A DNA stretch of 64,000 bases, taken from Cryobacterium melibiosiphilum. Lineage in GTDB: Bacteria > Actinomycetota > Actinomycetes > Actinomycetales > Microbacteriaceae. Position numbers and translations under genes: made by a program. Of the stretch, positions 26,566 to 35,744 are shown in pieces. The stretch is taken from contig NZ_QZVS01000091.1 of assembly GCF_003602235.1 (NCBI RefSeq), positions 82,819-146,818 on the forward strand. Reading direction: 5' to 3'. Position 1 is the first letter of the stretch, and every line of letters starts with the position of its first letter. Below the pieces are notes generated by a model. The model did no database searches and was not told the origin of the DNA. It saw nothing but the letters and a program-made list of their open reading frames with translations.

Positions 26566-27132
26566 TCAAGCAGAGTCGTTACGGGCGTAGAACAAGGACT
26601 CGGCATCTCGGCGTCGGGCGACGTCGTCGATGACGAACTGCACGAAGTCCTCGTCGCGGTTGCCGATGGCCAGATCTTCGACGGCATCGGCAGGCGCTTC
26701 CCCCGGCCACGACGTCTGCCGCGTCGCCCGGTCGCGCTCGAGGCGGGTGCCTGAGGTCGCGACCCAGTCGTGGAGGCGTTGGCGGGCATCCGCGAAGTCT
26801 CGGTGCCAGCCGAACGGTGCCGAGCCGTGTTGGTCGGGGTCGTAGGCGCAGAGCCAGTGCAGGTGCAGCGCTGACAGCTCCCAGACCAGCTCGGGGTGGC
26901 GGTGCCAGAACGGCGGCACGACGGATTCCGGCAGCCCGTACGTGCGCCGCAGCCAGTTCACCCAGCGGTTGAGTTCGATCCACTCGGCCTCGGCGTCATC
27001 GGCGCTGAGCAGGTTCCAATTGATCGGATGCGGCGGCTCGTTTGCGAGCGGACTGTCGAGCTCGTCCATAGAGCTCGCGCGGAACTGGTTCTCGTGGTCG
27101 CCGTGGGCCCATTCGACCAGGGATTCTGACAT
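26566..27132 (-). CDS. DUF4913-like protein of mobile elements
   Basis: The protein is 188 residues from ATG 27132. The core, LNRWVNWLRRTYGLPESVVP then PPFWHRHPELVWELSALHLHW and FGWHRDFADARQRLHDWVA, fits the Trp-rich DUF4913 family found on actinobacterial plasmids and conjugative elements. Function is not known. It lies directly downstream of the SSB-like gene on the same strand (8-nt gap), a common pair in such elements. Confidence 0.7.
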   Translation of the reverse strand: MSESLVEWAHGDHENQFRASSMDELDSPLANEPPHPINWNLLSADDAEAEWIELNRWVNWLRRTYGLPESVVPPFWHRHPELVWELSALHLHWLCAYDPDQHGSAPFGWHRDFADARQRLHDWVATSGTRLERDRATRQTSWPGEAPADAVEDLAIGNRDEDFVQFVIDDVARRRDAESLFYARNDSA

Positions 27133-27140
27133 CGCCACGC

Positions 27141-27581
27141 TCAGTTCGCTGCGGCGCCGGCGGTGGACGACGCTAGCTCGTGCGAGATGACCTCTTGAAA
27201 GGCGGGCGCATCCGCGGCTGCACGGTGGGCGCGATCGACTTCGTAGTTCGTTCGGGCGACGTCGTGGCCGATTTTCTTGGCTACGAACTCCTCGCGCTGC
27301 ATGACGGTGCCCTCGTGCTCGACCTGAAAGGAACGAACGTAGCGTTCGGCGACGAAGCTGTCGCCCTTAGCGAACCGGGTGAGCGCCCGATCGGCGGTGG
27401 CGCGGTAAGCGACGAGGTCGTGGAAGGTCGGCGCGAGCACCGTGAACCGGCCGTCGTCTTCGCGGCGGAAGTGCGGCTGCCCGATGCGCGCATAAAAGCG
27501 GGTCTCGCCGTGCTCGGTGATGGACTGCTGCGGCTCCGATGCAATGAAGCCGGACAGGGACTGCTGGGTGTGAAGTGTCAT
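27141..27581 (-). CDS. Single-stranded-DNA-binding-like protein
   Basis: This 146-residue protein has an OB-fold-like start: SLSGFIASEPQQSITEHGE, then TRFYARIGQPHFRRE and TFHDLVAYRATADRALTRFA, then GDSFVAERYVRSF. Such SSB-like proteins accompany relaxases and DUF4913 genes on actinobacterial mobile elements. It lacks the acidic C-terminal tip of housekeeping SSB. It probably coats DNA during transfer, by analogy. Confidence 0.68.
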   Translation of the reverse strand: MTLHTQQSLSGFIASEPQQSITEHGETRFYARIGQPHFRREDDGRFTVLAPTFHDLVAYRATADRALTRFAKGDSFVAERYVRSFQVEHEGTVMQREEFVAKKIGHDVARTNYEVDRAHRAAADAPAFQEVISHELASSTAGAAAN

Positions 27582-27671
27582 GGGACTGGGCCTCCTGAGA
27601 TATGTGTATGGTCGGACCGTTGTGAACCGTGCCTACTTGGAGGTGCGCTGTGCGTTCCGTGCGGGAACACG

Positions 27672-27715
27672 TGGAAATTCATTCCAAAAATGAAAATAAC
27701 TGGAAACTTCATCCA
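27672..27715 (+). promoter_or_regulatory. Two TGGAA-N5-TTCCA-like operator boxes
   Basis: TGGAA-ATTCA-TTCCA (27672-27686) is a perfect 5-bp inverted repeat with 5-bp spacer. A weaker copy, TGGAA-ACTTC-ATCCA, starts at 27701, 29 bp on. Sites of this form are typical for RpiR/MurR-type regulators, and the next gene encodes one. Confidence 0.6.
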
Positions 27716-27768
27716 CCGTTCGAGTGGCCGTCACGGATCGTTCACACGGGATTCCTAGCGTGATCATC

Positions 27769-28647
27769 ATGAAGAAACAGTTTGAGAGCGTCTCGCGGCT
27801 GTGGCGTGCTGATGAGCAGCCCATCCTCGAGCAGATCCGTCTGGACTCGGCATCGTTCTCGCCGTCGGAGGCGCAGATCGCGCGAGCGGTACGCGCCGAC
27901 CCGCGAGCGGTAATGATGTATTCGGTGACCGAGCTTGCACAACTCTCGAACACCTCGGTCGGCTCGGTGGTGCGCTTCTGTCAGCGTTTTGGGCTGCACG
28001 GATTTCAGGAGTTCAAGCTCCTGCTTTCCCGGGAGACAGCCGTGCCCCAGAGCCAGGACGTGGAACTCAGCGATGATCCGTTGACTGCGACCGTGCTCAG
28101 AACTCTGCGAGAGAGTAGCGCAGCGCTTGAGGCCACAGCGGCCCACCTCGACCCGGCTGCGATCGCTGCGATCGTCGACGCGCTGATGAATGCCCGCCGC
28201 GTGCGTTTCGCCGCCGTCGGCACGTCGGCCCCTCTCGCTCTCGACGCGGCTTACCGGTTCACGACACTCGGACTTGATGCCGCATTTACCCCTGATTTCA
28301 TCGCCCAGGAGGTGATTGCACGCGGTCTCGATAACCGCGATGTCTGCTTCGTCATCAGCCACACCGGATCGACGACGTCGACGCTGGACGTCGCCCGCGC
28401 GGCTGCTCAGTCACAGGCTGTCGTCGTCGGCATCACCAGCTTTCTGAGTTCGCCGTTGACCGAGATTGCCGACGCTCTCCTCGTTGCGGGGAGCTCCGAG
28501 ACACGCTACCGAGTCGAGGCGATGACCAGCCGAATCGTTCACCTATCGCTGATCGACGCCATCTACAGCGTGCTCGCCATGCGGCTTGACGGAGCGGCCG
28601 AGGCGCGCGCGGCATCCGAAGCACTCGTCAACTCTCACCGCATCTAA
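27769..28647 (+). CDS. RpiR/MurR-family transcriptional regulator
   Basis: The frame is open from a GTG at 27724; the ATG at 27769 (MKKQFESVSRLWRADEQPIL) fits the family start and gives 292 residues. The N-terminal HTH_6 is at MMYSVTELAQLSNTSVGSVV and RFCQRFGLHGFQEFKLLL. The SIS domain, which senses phosphorylated sugars, covers about 125-260, with AAVGTSAPLALDAAYRFTTL and FVISHTGSTTSTLDVARAA. It begins a same-strand block of seven genes and probably controls them in response to a sugar-phosphate-like ligand. Confidence 0.9.
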   Translation: MKKQFESVSRLWRADEQPILEQIRLDSASFSPSEAQIARAVRADPRAVMMYSVTELAQLSNTSVGSVVRFCQRFGLHGFQEFKLLLSRETAVPQSQDVELSDDPLTATVLRTLRESSAALEATAAHLDPAAIAAIVDALMNARRVRFAAVGTSAPLALDAAYRFTTLGLDAAFTPDFIAQEVIARGLDNRDVCFVISHTGSTTSTLDVARAAAQSQAVVVGITSFLSSPLTEIADALLVAGSSETRYRVEAMTSRIVHLSLIDAIYSVLAMRLDGAAEARAASEALVNSHRI

Positions 28648-28671
28648 CAGCTGAGAACCAGAGAGGAACAC

Positions 28672-30789
28672 ATGCACGGCACTGTACTCAATGAGGCCGG
28701 CTTACCCCTGCCAGGAATCGTCGTCAGCGACGGCCTGCAGGTCACGCGCACCGATGACGACGGGAATTTTCAAATTGACGAACCTCGAGGTTTCGTCTTC
28801 GTCACCCGGCCGGCTGGCTGGCGAACCGACCGATGGTACGTCGACGCAACGGAGGCCGACCCGGTTTTCACCCTCACTGCGGATCGCATTCAAATGCCCT
28901 TCCGTTTCGCTCACCTGACTGACACCCACCTCGGCTCGGGGGCTGGCTATCCGCAGCCGGTTGAAATCGGCACCGGTGAACGTCTTTCGCAGGTATTCCG
29001 TGACATTGCCTCGGCACATCCGAAACTTGCGGCCTTTGTCGTCACGGGAGACCTGACCGACCGTGGACTACCCGAACAATTTGCCGACTTTGTCGCCGCG
29101 ACAACGGCAACCGAACTGACGGTTCACTCGATTCCCGGCAACCACGACCATCTCGTGCCCGAGCCGACCGACCTGATCAGCCGCAACGGCTACGCCATCC
29201 ATTCCGGTGAACCTCGCCACTATGAAAGCTTTCTTGGGCCCCGCTGGTACTCGTTCGATCTGCCCGGATTACATGTCGTCGCCATGGACTGGTTCACCCA
29301 CGAGCTCGGCCTGGACCACGAGACACAGAACGTCTGGCTGCGCGCAGACCTTGATGCCATTGACCCCGGGATGCCGTGGATCATGCTCTGTCATGACCAG
29401 CCGTGGCGTTCGATTCTTGACGGGTTGCCCCGAGCCCCGATTGCGACCTTCTCCGGCCATCGACACACGTCCCGAGTCGTGTCGACCGGCGCCACGCTGC
29501 ACGTGAACACCCCGCCGGCCATGTTCGGCGGCGTGGACAATTCACCGGCGACATATCGCATTGTTGAGTGGGACGGCGAACGAATCACCATCGACTCCCA
29601 ACGGACTTATCCGCCACGATCCGACGTGCGTTCCCTCCGGGCGAATACCGTACAGTCGCGGTGGTCGAGAACAACACCTGCTATTGGGCAGCGAACGCCG
29701 TTCATCATTACCGGCGGGCGGGTTGTCGTGCCGGTTGCGGTGGACGATGAGGCCCGTGGCTCCCTGGCAGCCTACGACGCCGGCTCGGGAGAACCACTGT
29801 GGCAGGCCGGCCTCGATTCTCCGCTGCGTAGCGCGCCCGTTACGGCCGGCACCACGGCGATCATCAGCTCTGCGGTATCGGGGACCACCTGGGCGCACGA
29901 TCCGGCCACGGGCGAGACGCTGTGGCGGCGACCGACGTCGGACCCGTTGCGGCGGTTCGGATTCTACGCCCCGACGCTTGTTGACGGGCTTGTACTCATC
30001 GGCGACCAAGCCGCCCTCCGTGCTCTCGATCAGCGCACCGGTGAGACCGTGTGGGAACGGTCAGACATTGCGCCGTATCAAATCTTCGTTACCCTCAGCG
30101 CGCCGGTTGTCGACCGGTCTGGAATGGCCGGCAGCACACCAACGGTCTTCTGGGCAGGATTTCCCGAGCCGCGCACTCCGATTCGACTCGACCCGAAGAC
30201 AGGCGAAACGGTCCTGAGCCCTGGCATTGAGTCAGCCGACGATCTGTTCCGGGTCTTGGCGAGCGGTGCAGGCTTGCCGATCCGCACTCCCGTTGTCGAT
30301 CCTGCGTCTGGCGACTTGATAGCCACCGGTGTGACGAGCGTTTTCCGGCGCTCGGCCACCGACTCCGAGATGCGCTGGTCGTACCCGACCTCGGTACCGT
30401 GGAACCCCGTCAGCGTCGATCTGTCTAGCCACGGCGCCCTGGTTGTCGATGTCGGGGGCGCGGTGGCGCTGCTCGACCTCGAAACCGGCGACCAACTGTG
30501 GCGTACTGAGGTCGGCGCCGTCTCCGACGAGTGCTTCCTGACCTACCGACGCAGCCCGCATCCGCTCTTCGCTGCCGCGACCATCGTGGGTGACCGAGTG
30601 TTGATTCCGGCCCTCGACGGTGACATTGTCACTCTGGACGCACTCTCGGGTGCCGTACTTGGTCGATTCGCCACCGAAATCCCCGTCCTCGCTCCGTTGG
30701 TGGTGCATGACGATACGGCCGTGGCACTGCATCGGGATGGGCGGCTGGTCGCCTATCCGCTTGCCGCATTCGGGGGATCGCTGTCGTGA
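28672..30789 (+). CDS. Metallophosphoesterase fused to PQQ-like beta-propeller
   Basis: This 705-residue protein has three parts. Residues 1-60 form a small beta-sandwich like MetallophosN/CarboxypepD_reg (AGLPLPGIVVSDGLQVTRTD). Residues 75-320 form a calcineurin-type phosphoesterase with all metal motifs: DTH at 84-86, GDLTDRG near 127, GNHDH at 156-160, LCHD and SGHRH. Residues about 340-700 repeat PQQ-like blades (DAGSGEPLWQAGLDS, DPATGETLWRR, DQRTGETVWERSD, DLETGDQLWRTE). There is no signal peptide, so it should act in the cytoplasm on imported substrate. AGAGAGGA precedes the ATG. It overlaps the next gene by 4 nt. Confidence 0.88.
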   Translation: MHGTVLNEAGLPLPGIVVSDGLQVTRTDDDGNFQIDEPRGFVFVTRPAGWRTDRWYVDATEADPVFTLTADRIQMPFRFAHLTDTHLGSGAGYPQPVEIGTGERLSQVFRDIASAHPKLAAFVVTGDLTDRGLPEQFADFVAATTATELTVHSIPGNHDHLVPEPTDLISRNGYAIHSGEPRHYESFLGPRWYSFDLPGLHVVAMDWFTHELGLDHETQNVWLRADLDAIDPGMPWIMLCHDQPWRSILDGLPRAPIATFSGHRHTSRVVSTGATLHVNTPPAMFGGVDNSPATYRIVEWDGERITIDSQRTYPPRSDVRSLRANTVQSRWSRTTPAIGQRTPFIITGGRVVVPVAVDDEARGSLAAYDAGSGEPLWQAGLDSPLRSAPVTAGTTAIISSAVSGTTWAHDPATGETLWRRPTSDPLRRFGFYAPTLVDGLVLIGDQAALRALDQRTGETVWERSDIAPYQIFVTLSAPVVDRSGMAGSTPTVFWAGFPEPRTPIRLDPKTGETVLSPGIESADDLFRVLASGAGLPIRTPVVDPASGDLIATGVTSVFRRSATDSEMRWSYPTSVPWNPVSVDLSSHGALVVDVGGAVALLDLETGDQLWRTEVGAVSDECFLTYRRSPHPLFAAATIVGDRVLIPALDGDIVTLDALSGAVLGRFATEIPVLAPLVVHDDTAVALHRDGRLVAYPLAAFGGSLS

Positions 30790-31655
30790 AGGGGATGCGA
30801 ATCGGCGGCTGGGCGCTCGCTCTGCCTGCGATGATCCTCATCGGTGTCTTTCTCTTGCTGCCGGGCCTGCTCGCGCTCGTGGGAAGCCTGTTTCGGATCG
30901 ATCTCGGTGACCAGACAGTGTGGCGCTGGGCTGGACTGGAGAACTACAGCGGGCTCTTCTCTGACCCCGCGGTCATGCAGGCCATCGGCAATACCGTGCT
31001 GTACGCAGCGATGACGATCATTCCAAGTCTCGTGTTGGGCTTGGGCTTAGCGCTGCTGGTGTCTAATTTTCGGCGGGCCAGGCCAGTACTACAGGTACTC
31101 CTGTTCTTGCCCTTCGCCACGAATATGGTGGCGATGGCAGTGGTCTTTCGCTGGATCTTCGCCAATCACGGCGGCTTCGTGAACGAAACACTCGCGCTCG
31201 TCGGCTTCGCCCCGATCAACTTCCTCGGTGATTCCCAGTACGCGTTGATCACCGTGGCACTCATCGGCATCTGGCGGCTCACCTCGTTTGTCATGATCTT
31301 TTACCTGGCGGGCCTGACGAGCATCCCTACGGCCTTGTACGAGGCCGCCGCCGCCGATGGGCTCGGCCCCTGGGTGACGTTTCGGCGTGTGACACTTCCG
31401 CTTCTTCGACCGACGACAGTGTTTGCGACCGTCATGGCCGTGCTCCAGTCAGTCCAGGTCTTTGACACCATCGACGTACTCACCGGCGGCGGCCCACTCG
31501 GGGCGACAGAAACCATCCTGACTATGACCTGGCGGCTTGGCTTCGTCTACTTTGACCTCGGTCAAGCGGCAGCCCTGTCGACGCTGCTGCTGGTCGTCCT
31601 CGTGCTCATCGGCGTCCTGCGCCGCAGGGCCTTCCTCGAAGACAAGGAGCACTAA
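30786..31655 (+). CDS. Sugar-type ABC permease (UgpA/MalF class)
   Basis: This 289-residue membrane protein has about six helices and the EAA loop LYEAAAADGLGPWVTFRRVT. It belongs to the CUT1 class of importers for oligosaccharides, glycerol-3-phosphate and related compounds. The GTG start overlaps the phosphoesterase stop; the stop overlaps the partner permease start. The substrate is not fixed by sequence; the phosphoesterase and HAD genes suggest a phospho-compound. Confidence 0.9.
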   Translation: MKGMRIGGWALALPAMILIGVFLLLPGLLALVGSLFRIDLGDQTVWRWAGLENYSGLFSDPAVMQAIGNTVLYAAMTIIPSLVLGLGLALLVSNFRRARPVLQVLLFLPFATNMVAMAVVFRWIFANHGGFVNETLALVGFAPINFLGDSQYALITVALIGIWRLTSFVMIFYLAGLTSIPTALYEAAAADGLGPWVTFRRVTLPLLRPTTVFATVMAVLQSVQVFDTIDVLTGGGPLGATETILTMTWRLGFVYFDLGQAAALSTLLLVVLVLIGVLRRRAFLEDKEH

Positions 31656-32497
31656 TGGGCGCCACACGCCGCTCAGGCCGACTGGTCGGCCGGAGCTTTC
31701 AGATTCTGGCTGTCGGAGTATTCGCTTTCATCTCGGTATTTCCGGTCATCTGGATGCTGCGGATGGCCGTGTCTCCGGCCGACGAGGCCGTGCTCGATGG
31801 ATTGCAGCTGTTGCCCGGATCCTTCGACCTCGGCAACTTCACCCGCGCGTGGGAGGAGGCAAACCTCGGACAAGCCATGTTGGTTGGGACGCTTGTCACG
31901 CTGGGAATCCTGGCCGCGCAGCTCGTGACGGTGATACCTGCGGCCTACGCGTTCGCCAAGTTGCGCTTCCGCGGCCGGGATGCTGCCTTCGCGGTCGTGC
32001 TCGCCTGCCTCCTGATTCCCACGCAGGCGATAGCGCTTCCGCTCTACCTCGGTATCGGCTCGGTCGGGCTCGCGAACACGTTCGCTGCGCTCGTCCTGCC
32101 CTTCACAACCAGCGCCATCGGAATCTTTATGGTGCGCCAGCACATGGTGACGATACCCGACGCGCTCCTTGAAGCCGCGAAGGCCGACGGTCTCGGCATG
32201 TTCTCGACGCTGCTGCGGGTCGTCGTTCCGTCATCGATGCCGGCGATCGCTGCCTTCGCAGTGCTGTCTGTCTTCACCCACTGGAACGACTATCTGTGGC
32301 CGTTGCTGGTGGCACGAGACAGTTCGCTCTATACGCCTCCGCTCGCACTGTCCGTGTTCCAGCAGTCAGAGACGGGCACCGCCTATGGCGAGCTCGCCGC
32401 GGCCGCACTGATCGTGACCCTGCCGATCGTTGTTCTCTTCGTCATAGCCCAGCGCAAATTCGTCGCGGGCATCGCCGGCGGAGAGCTACCGGGCTAA
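31655..32497 (+). CDS. Sugar-type ABC permease (UgpE/MalG class)
   Basis: This 280-residue partner permease has six hydrophobic helices and the EAA motif LLEAAKADGLGMFSTLLRVV. It is the second half of the heterodimeric CUT1 channel. Its ATG overlaps the stop of the first permease (TAATG). A short UUCG-type hairpin (CCCCTTCGGGG-like, about 32519-32529) follows the gene and may stabilise or process the mRNA ahead of the binding-protein gene. Confidence 0.9.
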   Translation: MGATRRSGRLVGRSFQILAVGVFAFISVFPVIWMLRMAVSPADEAVLDGLQLLPGSFDLGNFTRAWEEANLGQAMLVGTLVTLGILAAQLVTVIPAAYAFAKLRFRGRDAAFAVVLACLLIPTQAIALPLYLGIGSVGLANTFAALVLPFTTSAIGIFMVRQHMVTIPDALLEAAKADGLGMFSTLLRVVVPSSMPAIAAFAVLSVFTHWNDYLWPLLVARDSSLYTPPLALSVFQQSETGTAYGELAAAALIVTLPIVVLFVIAQRKFVAGIAGGELPG

Positions 32498-32589
32498 CCG
32501 CTCGAAGCAGAAGGCAACCCCCTTCGGGGCTTCCCACTCGACTTATTCCCCGCATCGCCATTCCGGCACCACCTCTCTCAATACGAAAG

Positions 32590-33891
32590 ATGAGCACTCC
32601 CATGCCCGTACCCAAAAAATCCTTCGCCGTCGGCGCTGGTCTCCTGGCTTCCGCACTGTTTCTCACTGGCTGCTCGGCTACCGTCGAAAGCGACCCGATC
32701 GTACAGGCCGATGTCAGCACCTGCGATCCCACCGGCGTCACCATCACCGCGCAGTACGCCAGCCAAGGCCAGGCAGGTGCTGAGCTCGGCAAGGCGGCGC
32801 TAGAAGAGAAGTATCAGGGTTTGACCGTCGATCTCAGGGCAGCGCCCGAAGGGACCAGCTACGACGAGCTCACCCAGCAGGTCGTCGCTGACATCGCCGC
32901 CGGCTCCCGGCCTGACGTGATCATGCTGGGCCTCGATCAGTTGCGGTTCTGGGTCGAGAAATACAGCCCGCAGGCCATTGATACGGATTCGTTGCGCGAA
33001 ACATACAACCGTGACTATCTCGACGTCGGCACGGTCGACGGAACGACCTATGTGGTTCCTTTCCAGATCTCCGTACCCGTGCTCTACACAAACACCACAC
33101 TGACGGAGTCCGCGGGCATCACTGAGCTGCCGACCACCCACTCAGAGGTGCTTGAAAACGCTCGTACCATCCAGGACGAGACAGCCGTCTCGGCCCCGAT
33201 CCAGATCCCTCGCGACAACATCGCCTGGTGGCTCGTGCAAGCCTTCGTGGGCAGCGGTGGGGGCACCTTCGTAAACGACGATGGCACCGCGGGTTTCGAC
33301 ACTGAAGAGGGCCGCGCGGCTTTGGAGATCTATCAGACGATCGGTGAAGAGAAGCTCGAGGAACCGGTCAGCTGGCAGGACTCAATCTCCCTGTTCACCC
33401 AGGGCAACGTGGCCTACTTCTTCGCCACTCCCGCGATCGGCGCGACTGTGACATCCAGCGTCGGTGACTCATTCGACTGGACGATTTCAGACATGCCGAT
33501 TCCCGACCGTGGCACAGCAAAGCTCCCCGCAGGAGGCAACGGTTGGATGGTGCTCTCTGACGACGCCTGCCGCGCCGCGTTCAGCAACGAACTGATCGGC
33601 ACGATGCTCGACCCCGAGGTCATCACCACGAGCTCGCTCGCCAACAGCTATATCCCGGTCGACAGCGCTGCCCAGGCCGAGCTCCTACAGCGCCCCGAGT
33701 CCGATGGCCCCCTCGGCTACGCATGGCGCTATGAGGGCAGTCCCGTCGCCGGTTCCGGCTGGGACGGCGAGAACCTTGGCCGCACGAACCAATACCTGCA
33801 GGACATGGTGCAGTCGATGGTTGACCTGGGACAAGACGTCAACGACGTAGTGCCCGACACCGCCGCCCGCATCAGCGCACTCGTTCAGTAA
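32590..33891 (+). CDS. ABC sugar-type substrate-binding lipoprotein
   Basis: The protein is 433 residues from ATG 32590, which gives MSTPMPVPKKSFAVGAGLLA then a lipobox LTGC. It is a SBP_bac_1/UgpB-type extracellular binding protein: ADIAAGSRPDVIMLGLDQLR, then VVPFQISVPVLYTNTTLTES and the Gly-rich KLPAGGNGWMVL. It delivers substrate to the two permeases upstream. The aromatic residues WWLVQAF and WQDSISLF may line the pocket. UgpB-like ligands include glycerophosphodiesters, but this is inference. Confidence 0.9.
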   Translation: MSTPMPVPKKSFAVGAGLLASALFLTGCSATVESDPIVQADVSTCDPTGVTITAQYASQGQAGAELGKAALEEKYQGLTVDLRAAPEGTSYDELTQQVVADIAAGSRPDVIMLGLDQLRFWVEKYSPQAIDTDSLRETYNRDYLDVGTVDGTTYVVPFQISVPVLYTNTTLTESAGITELPTTHSEVLENARTIQDETAVSAPIQIPRDNIAWWLVQAFVGSGGGTFVNDDGTAGFDTEEGRAALEIYQTIGEEKLEEPVSWQDSISLFTQGNVAYFFATPAIGATVTSSVGDSFDWTISDMPIPDRGTAKLPAGGNGWMVLSDDACRAAFSNELIGTMLDPEVITTSSLANSYIPVDSAAQAELLQRPESDGPLGYAWRYEGSPVAGSGWDGENLGRTNQYLQDMVQSMVDLGQDVNDVVPDTAARISALVQ

Positions 33892-33912
33892 TCAACGAAT
33901 AGGAGCACGGAT

Positions 33913-34986
33913 ATGACTGCTGAGGTTTCCCTTCGCCAGCTCGTCAAGCGATTCGATGGCGTGACCGCGGTCGACGACATCTCAATCGAGGTTGCCACCG
34001 GCGAGTCGCTCGTCATCCTCGGGCCCTCCGGATCAGGCAAGTCGACCCTGCTGCGGATCGTCGCCGGACTCGAGGCACTCGACTCGGGCGATGTGCTGAT
34101 CGGAGGGAAACCCCAGCAGAATCTTCCACCTCATGAGCGCGACGTCGCGATCGTCTTCCAGCATTTTGCGCTGTACCCCCACATGAACGCGCTCGAGAAC
34201 ATCACCCTCGGCCTTCGGCACGGACTGGGTCTCGATCGTGCCACGGCGCGCGAGCGAGGCCTAGAGTTCGCGCGGCGTATGGACATCGAAGGCCTTCTCG
34301 ATCGCAAACCTCGACAGATGTCGGGCGGGCAGCGACAGCGTGTCGCCCTCGCTCGGGCCCTTGCGCGAAAGGCGCGTTTGGTACTGCTGGACGAGCCGCT
34401 GTCCGGTCTCGACGCGCAACTGCACATCGCGCTACGCCAAGAGATCGCCGATCTCATGAGAACGACCAAGGCAACATCAATTCACGTCACTCACGACCAG
34501 AGCGATGCCATGGCTCTGGCCGACCGGATCGCCGTAATCAACCGGGGACGTATCGAGCAGATTGGCACGCCTGACGAGATTTACAACGAGCCGGCGACGG
34601 CCTTCGTCGCGGGGTTCATCGGGTCTCCGCCAATGAACCTCTTTCCGGGGACGGCCGTAGAGGTAGGTTATCGCACGGTCTTCGGCGACATCGGGGAGCA
34701 TTCGACCGCGAGTGAGGTGCGGGTCGGAGTGAGGCCGGAGCATGTGCGCACCGATGGAACTGGGCGGTACCAAGCGACCGCCATGGTGCACACCACGATC
34801 TTCGAAGGATCGACCCGGATCCTGGAAGTGACGGTCGGCGATGTTCAGTTGGCTATCCGCACCGACCAGAACATGCGCGCGCGGCGAGGAGACTCTGTGC
34901 TGCTGAGCTTCGGCGACGAGGATGTTCAACTCTTCCACGCGGAGACTGGCCGCCGCATGGAGCGCACGTTGTCGAATGTCCACTGA
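33913..34986 (+). CDS. ABC ATPase, UgpC/MalK type
   Basis: This 357-residue ATPase has Walker A GPSGSGKST, signature MSGGQRQRVALARAL, Walker B LVLLDEPLSGLDAQL and the H-loop VTHDQSDAMALADRI. The C-terminal TOBE/MOP domain (EVRVGVRPEHVRTD) is that of the CUT1 importers. GGAGCA precedes the ATG. With the upstream permeases and binding protein the transporter is complete. Its end overlaps the HAD gene by 11 nt. Confidence 0.93.
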   Translation: MTAEVSLRQLVKRFDGVTAVDDISIEVATGESLVILGPSGSGKSTLLRIVAGLEALDSGDVLIGGKPQQNLPPHERDVAIVFQHFALYPHMNALENITLGLRHGLGLDRATARERGLEFARRMDIEGLLDRKPRQMSGGQRQRVALARALARKARLVLLDEPLSGLDAQLHIALRQEIADLMRTTKATSIHVTHDQSDAMALADRIAVINRGRIEQIGTPDEIYNEPATAFVAGFIGSPPMNLFPGTAVEVGYRTVFGDIGEHSTASEVRVGVRPEHVRTDGTGRYQATAMVHTTIFEGSTRILEVTVGDVQLAIRTDQNMRARRGDSVLLSFGDEDVQLFHAETGRRMERTLSNVH

Positions 34987-35641
34987 GGCCGGTGGCGCCC
35001 TGCTCTGGGACCTCGACGGCACATTGATCGATAGCGAAGACCGCTGGGCCTTGGTCTGTAGGCAGGTCGCTGAAGCCTCGGGTGCAGGGAAGTGGTCGCC
35101 GACGCCGGCGGACATATCGGGCCTGGCGATTCCCATGCTCGCAGGCCTGCTACGCGCTCGGGGATCGACCGGCTCGCTCACTCATCTGACCGAGGAACTC
35201 ACTGAACGGATGCGAAGGCTGAACCGCCAAGAAGGGGTTCATTGGCGGCCGGGAGCTCTCGATTTGCTCGAGGCTGCACATCTGACAGGAGTCCCTCAAG
35301 CGCTCGTGACCATGTCGCTCGAAATCAATGTGATCGACATACTCGACCAACTGCCGCGAGCCTATTTCACAGCGATTGTGACGGCCGACATGGTGGCACA
35401 GCACAAGCCTGCTCCCGAACCCTACCTGCTCGCCCTCGACACATTGGGTCTGTCCGCGGTCGGCTCAGTGGCGATCGAGGATTCCCCAGCCGGTTTGCGC
35501 AGCGCCTGCGACGCGGGCTTGAATGTAATCGCGGTACCGTGCTCACGCTCGATCGAACCGAGCAACGGATACCGCATTTGGGATTCACTCGCCACACGCG
35601 ATATGTCCGACTTTGTCGCTGCGGGACTCGTTCTGGCGTGA
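34976..35641 (+). CDS. HAD-family phosphatase
   Basis: The protein is 221 residues from ATG 34976, inside the end of the ATPase gene; the longer frame from 34922 would overlap more. It has motif I LLWDLDGTLIDSED, motif II VTMS, the Lys in QHKPAPEPYLLAL and motif III-like VAIEDSPAGLRSACDAG. It belongs to the phosphatase/phosphoglucomutase subgroup with a helical cap. As last gene of the block it would dephosphorylate or isomerise a product of the metallophosphoesterase. Substrate unknown. Confidence 0.9.
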   Translation: MSTEAGGALLWDLDGTLIDSEDRWALVCRQVAEASGAGKWSPTPADISGLAIPMLAGLLRARGSTGSLTHLTEELTERMRRLNRQEGVHWRPGALDLLEAAHLTGVPQALVTMSLEINVIDILDQLPRAYFTAIVTADMVAQHKPAPEPYLLALDTLGLSAVGSVAIEDSPAGLRSACDAGLNVIAVPCSRSIEPSNGYRIWDSLATRDMSDFVAAGLVLA

Positions 35642-35744
35642 GCCGTTGGCCGTTGGCCGCGGGCTGCAAGGCTGATTCGTGTACTGGTGTCGGTCATGCT
35701 CGTCGCCGAGGGCGGCCGGGGGGTGTGGGGTGGACATCCGCTGC

